64,000 bases of DNA from Coturnix japonica (taxonomy: Eukaryota; Chordata; Aves; Galliformes; Phasianidae): NCBI RefSeq assembly GCF_001577835.2, contig NC_029521.1, forward strand, positions 17,328,470 to 17,392,469, read 5' to 3'. The notes beneath the pieces are model-generated. The model was not told where the DNA came from. It worked only from the letters and a program-made list of their open reading frames with translations, and did no database searches. The position numbers were made by a program, and so were the translations under genes. This document shows positions 60,901 through 64,000 of this stretch, piece after piece. Numbering within the stretch: position 1 is the stretch's first letter; the number at the start of each line of letters is the position of its first letter.

Positions 60901-63417
60901 GTAGTTTGTTGAAAGGACTTCTGTATTCTTATGCTTTAGTGTTCAGGGAATAAGCTATTTTAAGAATTTGTGCTGCATATTTTACTTGGGCTGTTGTCAG
61001 TCAGATATAAGCTCCCAAACGCATAGAGCCTCTATGGATCTGTAGCAGCTTGCTCTGAAAGATGTAATGAGAAATCCAAGGCATATGACGACGTAAATAC
61101 ACTTCAAGAGAAGAGTGAAATCTGGTAAAGTATGAGCTTTGAAAGGCCAGTAATGAGTAATGTTTTAGTGTGTGTGCCTTAGTATTCATTAAATTAACAG
61201 CTGTTACACACAAAGCTTCATTAAAAGCTTAATGAAGCTGTTCAGCCATATAAGTTTACAAGGAATGGCAAGCTTTCTTTTTTGATTTGTCTATTGCATG
61301 CAGAAAATGTCTTGCCATTTCACAATGATTTTTTTTTTTAGTGATGGCAAAGCTCAGTTCTTTCTAGCCCTTTGAACGTGAAGGAATCTTTGAATGATCA
61401 ATTTCTAACAAAATACTCCTATTTAATGGTTTTGAAGAATGGTTTAACTCAGCACTTCCTTATTTGACAGTTACAGAAAATGTAAACTGGGCAAATCTGG
61501 CATAGAAATAGCTACAGCAGACATGAAACTTTGTATTGCTTTTTTATTGTTATTTTTCAGAGTAGAGCCTGTAATAACTATTTTGTTTGCATCTTGCGTT
61601 GTTTTTGTAATGTCTGTTTTTTTTATAGAATTACTTTGATACTTGCCTACAATCATCAGGAAAAGTATTGGTTAGCTCATGTGCAACTGTAATTTACCCT
61701 TGATCTTTCATCCACAATCCATGTAATTAGACAGCAGCTGAATTACTTACCTAATCACTTCTAACAGAATTTTGAATATGTTTTCTTTAACAGAAATTAA
61801 AGAAGCACATAAAAGGAAGAAAATAATGAGGGAGCGTTTCAAGCAAGAAGACAATATTGCTAGTGCTATGGTGATTTGGGTCAATGAAATACTACCTAAC
61901 TGGGAAGGCATGTAAGTGAAGTTTTGCTCTGTAAATCCAGCAAGTGTAGCTTCTCTCTTCTCTGGAAACTGAGGACCCACATACTTTGTTTTTCTTTCCA
62001 TTTGTTTTGCAAAATTAGTTTTTGTTGATATTATTAAAGTACTGTATTTCATCATTACAGAGCAACATGAAATGTGCTTTTGGGAGCTCAGTGTTGTGGG
62101 TTGTTTTTTTATTGGGACTTTTACATAAGCAGCGATCACTGAATCTTGATTTGGGAAATAGCATGCTATTTTTCTTTGAAGCTGCTCAGTAATTACAGAA
62201 AACAAGATGTATAATACAGCTGCTTTTCTTCCCTGCCTCCCTGTTCTAGGCGTGCTACCCGGAAAGTTCGAGAGCTGTGGTGGCAGGGATTACCACCAAG
62301 TGTTCGTGGGAAGGTGTGGAGTCTAGCAGTGGGAAACGAGTTAAATATCACTCCTGGTATGAATTAACGTATTACATTAGAGCAAAATACAGATGGTTAT
62401 TTTCAGTTGAAATTTAGGATTTCTTTGCATAGAATTAGATGTACTTTTTACAATTAGACAATCATAGCCTGGTAAGTTATGCAAAGAGAGTTCAAAAATT
62501 TTAAAAATGGTTTAGTTTTATAAAAGAGTTGAGGGAGAATTGTTTAGTTCCTAAGTAATAATTTTGATGAATTGGGAGTGTTCCAATCCATTCACAAAGT
62601 AAAAATCTGGATGGTTTGAAACATGATTTTTTTTCCTGTAGTTTGAATATTCAGCACAGAATGAGGCATAAACTCTTTGTGGTGGTATTTCCAGTGGCTA
62701 GTTGTAACAATGCAGTAGGGATCTGCCTCTCACTCTCCCCACCCCTCAGTGGCAAGAAACAATCAAGAAAAACAAAGCCAAGTATATATAGCGTGGAGAC
62801 TTTTCTTATCTCATTATTTTGTTTCTACTTGCAGAACTCTATGAAATCTTCTTATCTAGAGCTAAAGAACGATGGAAAAGCTTCAGTGAAACAAGTTCTG
62901 AGAATGACGTAGAAGGTAAGACCTTCTAAATGCTAAACAGATTCCTATTTATTTTTACACACAGTTTCACTACTTTGTCTGCATTTGCAGCATTAGGAAT
63001 GTTTGCTAAAATACTCTGGGCCATATCCTACTTGTTTTTGTGTCAGGCTGCATTCAGAAGAAAATTAGATTAAATACAAAAGGAAGAGAACTCAAGGCCC
63101 AGTTGAAATTCTTCTGGAAGTTCTTGAGTGGATGCTGCCACCTTTGCTGTGATTTAAAGAATGCCAGCCCTAGGATACAGGAAGTTTTATATAAAAATAT
63201 AATAGAATAAAAACCAACTTTTTTCCTTAGGTCCTGAAAGACCTTATATACATGTGGCAGTTTTAGTCTGAAGCCTGTGGAATGATTTTATCACTTTCAA
63301 TGACTTTTGGTTTTGCTTGCAGATGCTAGTGCATCTGTTGCTGATCGTGAGGCCAGCCTGGAGCTAATTAAGTTGGATATATCACGCACATTTCCATCCC
63401 TGTATATTTTCCAGAAG
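36134..63417 (+). CDS. TBC1D12: TBC1 domain family member 12 (partial, 8 exons)
   Basis: The first 463 residues of a Rab GTPase-activating-type protein, joined from eight exons (36134-36798, 47301-47424, 58183-58298, 60312-60394, 61794-61911, 62250-62356, 62835-62915, 63323-63417), all GT-AG and phase-consistent. Known: TBC1D12 binds RAB11A, sits on recycling endosomes and promotes neurite outgrowth; its paralog TBC1D14 regulates autophagy. Seen: the N-terminus MVGPDDGG matches human MVGPEDAG, fixing the start; a low-complexity acidic region; [52 protein letters not shown]; a charged helical region (about 305-350); then the TBC domain with R388-xxx-W392 and the IxxDxxR arginine-finger motif (I447, D450, R453). 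The glutamine-finger YxQ motif and the rest of the domain (human total about 775 aa) are beyond the window edge. TBC1D14 is excluded by exon 1. Confidence 0.95.
38841..38882. repeat. Two abutting perfect palindromes
   Basis: TATTTCACCC-T-GGGTGAAATA (38841-38861) is directly followed, sharing one base, by a 22-bp perfect palindrome (38861-38882) with arm AATTTGGCATG and its exact complement. The second has TTGGC...GCCAA half-sites resembling NFI but with a 6-bp spacer where NFI prefers 5. Confidence 0.9.
44113..44226 (+). repeat. T-depleted A/C-rich low-complexity tract
   Basis: About 114 nt with only about five T on the plus strand, mostly AAAC/CAAA/CCAC words, ending in ACACACCACCACCCCC. 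It is a degenerate simple-sequence tract. Confidence 0.7.
47301..47424 (+). CDS. TBC1D12: TBC1D12 coding exon 2
   Basis: 124 nt, residues 222-263, encoding [11 protein letters not shown] then [17 protein letters not shown] and ending KIIQQ before GTAAGT. The acceptor follows a run of 20 T and 6 C. It ends in phase 0. Confidence 0.95.
53253..53309 (+). CDS. TBC1D12: Candidate alternative cassette exon of TBC1D12
   Basis: 57 nt (19 codons) without a stop, encoding [19 protein letters not shown]. Upstream is a strong acceptor: a branch-like TCACTAAG, then GCTTCTGTTTTTCTCATTAG. Downstream is GGG|GTATGG, a moderate donor. Flanking exons 2 and 3 join in phase 0, and this segment starts and ends in phase 0, so inclusion would insert 19 Ser/Leu-rich residues between KIIQQ and EYEARTGR without a frameshift. 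I do not recall such a segment in human TBC1D12 or TBC1D14. The weak donor fits regulated, perhaps tissue-specific, use. It remains unproven; transcripts would settle it. Confidence 0.45.
54889..55110 (+). repeat. CR1 LINE 3' fragment
   Basis: A clear avian CR1 3' end: ATTAGATATTAGGAGGGAAT, GAGCTGTGGATGCCCCATCC, GTTGGATGGGGCCCTGG, GAGGTCCCTTCCAACCCAAC and a terminal TGATTCTATT. It is 5'-truncated to about 220 bp and sense to TBC1D12. Confidence 0.88.
55101..55124. repeat. Hairpin at the CR1 3' terminus
   Basis: TGATTCTATT-CAAA-AATAGAATCA is a perfect 10-bp inverted repeat with a 4-nt loop, formed by the CR1 end and the flanking bases. Confidence 0.9.
56497..56614 (+). pseudogene. 5S rRNA-derived pseudogene or SINE head
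   Basis: The segment aligns along nearly its whole length with vertebrate 5S rRNA: start GCCTA and GTACCAC, then the exact block TGATCTCGGAAGCT, AGGGTGGGCCTG, TAGTACTTGG, TGGGAACCTGCTTGGAA and ATAC...TGCTAT. Substitutions and small indels at the 5' part and in the internal control region make a working 5S gene unlikely. It lies sense in TBC1D12 intron 2. About 75-130 bp further on (to about 56745) the sequence looks like a decayed CR1 tail (GGAGCTGGGCTGGAT, then GATTCTGTGG), so it could be the head of a 5S-derived SINE with a LINE tail. Confidence 0.75.
58183..58298 (+). CDS. TBC1D12: TBC1D12 coding exon 3
   Basis: 116 nt, residues 264-302, starting [15 protein letters not shown] and ending in LILEDRPA with a split codon before GTAAGT. 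The acceptor is ATATTGTTTAG. Confidence 0.95.
58299..60311 (+). other. TBC1D12: TBC1D12 intron 3 (2.0 kb)
   Basis: No other feature is recognised. A 115-codon antisense ORF at 58770-59117 has no known relatives that I can see. Confidence 0.85.
60312..60394 (+). CDS. TBC1D12: TBC1D12 coding exon 4
   Basis: 83 nt, residues 302-330, encoding [20 protein letters not shown] then VAEAKKR, with acceptor TTGTTTTCAG and donor CGAG|GTATGT. Nearly identical to human. Confidence 0.95.
60531..60550. repeat. Poly-C/poly-G homopolymer (20 nt)
   Basis: Twenty consecutive C on the plus strand, 137 nt after exon 4. It is G20 on the template strand, so it could form a G-quadruplex; the true length is prone to sequencing error. 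Confidence 0.85.
61214..61239. repeat. Perfect 11-bp stem hairpin
   Basis: AGCTTCATTAA-AAGC-TTAATGAAGCT in TBC1D12 intron 4; arms complement exactly with a 4-nt loop. Confidence 0.9.
61794..61911 (+). CDS. TBC1D12: TBC1D12 coding exon 5
   Basis: 118 nt, residues 330-369, encoding [20 protein letters not shown] then [19 protein letters not shown]. Acceptor TTCTTTAACAG, donor GGCAT|GTAAGT. Highly basic helix leading into the TBC domain. Confidence 0.95.
61912..62249 (+). other. TBC1D12: TBC1D12 intron 5 (338 nt)
   Basis: Short intron, nothing further recognised. It overlaps a 152-codon antisense frame (61747-62205) that also covers exon 5 and is a shadow. Confidence 0.9.
62250..62356 (+). CDS. 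TBC1D12: TBC1D12 coding exon 6 (TBC domain start)
   Basis: 107 nt, residues 369-405, encoding [20 protein letters not shown] then [15 protein letters not shown]. Contains the R388-xxx-W392 signature of the TBC fold. Acceptor CCTGTTCTAG, donor CCTG|GTATGA. Confidence 0.95.
62357..62834 (+). other. TBC1D12: TBC1D12 intron 6 (478 nt)
   Basis: Nothing further recognised. Confidence 0.9.
62835..62915 (+). CDS. TBC1D12: TBC1D12 coding exon 7
   Basis: 81 nt, residues 405-432, encoding [20 protein letters not shown] then SSENDVE. Acceptor CTACTTGCAG, donor GAAG|GTAAGA. Confidence 0.95.
62916..63322 (+). other. TBC1D12: TBC1D12 intron 7 (407 nt)
   Basis: Nothing further recognised. Confidence 0.9.
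63323..63417 (+). CDS. TBC1D12: TBC1D12 coding exon 8 (arginine finger)
   Basis: 95 nt, residues 432-463, encoding [19 protein letters not shown] then [13 protein letters not shown]. Holds the IxxDxxR motif with finger R453. Acceptor TTTTGCTTGCAG, donor AAG|GTGAGA, phase 0. The next exon should begin GGPYHD and is past the window. Confidence 0.95.
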
Positions 63418-64000
63418 GTGAGAGTTCTGTAACTTTAGCTATACATTGAAAGGTCTGAGTAGTTAAACAAAAGGAGTAACCTAGCTAGCAAGTATGGAAA
63501 AGTTGTCAGAAGATCTTGTCGTAAAACAACAAAAGTAAAATTACTCGGTCCTTTTCTACATACAACAGCAAAGAGTCATGCCTTTTTTGATTGGATTAAG
63601 TTAGGATACTTACTGTGTTAAAGTGGTTTTTGTAAGTGAAGGACTAATAAGGCTTTTTCTTCTGCAAGAATTGCATGCAGTTCCTGTTATTGTTTAATGA
63701 AATTACATGTATGCCAATCTGTGAATATTCTCATGGCTTCTACAGAAATCCAGATGCATTTCAGTGCACGTTTTCAGGTTTTATAATTTTTATACAGAGA
63801 TGTGCATGCAAGGATGTATAAAATAATCTGCATTATTGTATTATGGTAACTTGTGCTACCAAGAATTAAAATGGCCAGTGTCTCAAAAGGAAAAACCAAC
63901 CTTGTTTATGTACCAGATGTATANNNNNNNNNNACTTTTCTCTTTACTAATGCGTAGGGTAAAAACTGGTGTTATTCTTCTATCTTTCTATAATGGCTGG
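63418..64000 (+). other. TBC1D12: TBC1D12 intron 8, partial
   Basis: Intron running off the window edge. It includes a 10-N gap. Nothing else is recognised. Confidence 0.85.
63924..63933. other. Assembly gap (10 N)
   Basis: Ten N bases inside TBC1D12 intron 8. Confidence 0.99.

Larger units (their letters stand above)
60395..61793 (+). other. TBC1D12: TBC1D12 intron 4 (1.4 kb)
   Basis: Holds a 20-base C run at 60531-60550 and a hairpin at 61214-61239. Nothing else is recognised. Confidence 0.85.

Noticed and set aside
61747-62205. 152-codon antisense ORF across TBC1D12 exon 5
   Set aside because: It is opposite a well-supported coding exon and its intron and resembles no known protein.
1-64000. 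tRNA genes, CRISPR arrays and bacterial-type operons
   Set aside because: None is seen; the window is vertebrate nuclear DNA with introns and CpG islands.

Overview
The window is vertebrate nuclear DNA and looks avian, probably galliform. The reasons are intron-exon genes with GT-AG borders, CpG-island promoters, CR1 LINE tails, low repeat density, an alpharetrovirus-type endogenous element, and a D1C dopamine receptor gene (a D1 subtype absent from mammals). It contains two assembly gaps: 100 N at 17615-17714 and 10 N at 63924-63933.

Layout: 1-10.6 kb has no recognisable gene; it holds a decayed CR1 tail, a perfect 86-bp tandem duplication and an exon-like segment. FGFBP3 (minus, single coding exon, 167 aa) lies at 10.7-11.2 kb in a CpG island. 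The last two coding exons of KIF20B (minus) lie at 16.36-17.42 kb and are cut off by the 100-N gap. On the far side of the gap is a broken alpharetrovirus-like leader/gag fossil (about 17.7-18.4 kb). DRD1C (minus, intronless CDS, 445 aa) is at 20.5-21.8 kb. From 22.1 to 35.6 kb I see no gene. A second CpG island starts TBC1D12 (plus); its first eight coding exons (463 aa) run from 36134 to 63417, and the rest of its TBC domain lies beyond the right edge.

The genes are not an operon and share no pathway: a secreted FGF carrier, a cytokinetic kinesin, a monoaminergic GPCR and a RAB11-linked TBC protein. They are linked by genome history. FGFBP3, KIF20B and TBC1D12 are all on human 10q23, while TBC1D14, DRD5 and FGFBP1/2 are together on human 4p, so the window is a piece of an ancient vertebrate paralogon that here still keeps its D1-class receptor.

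Points most worth a second look: an unannotated-looking 57-nt in-phase cassette exon in TBC1D12 intron 2; the KIF20B tail stranded at the gap; two abutting perfect palindromes in TBC1D12 intron 1; a 5S rRNA-derived insertion followed by a CR1-like tail; and the 86-bp tandem duplication. All identifications come from reading the sequence against remembered family sequences; no database search was run.
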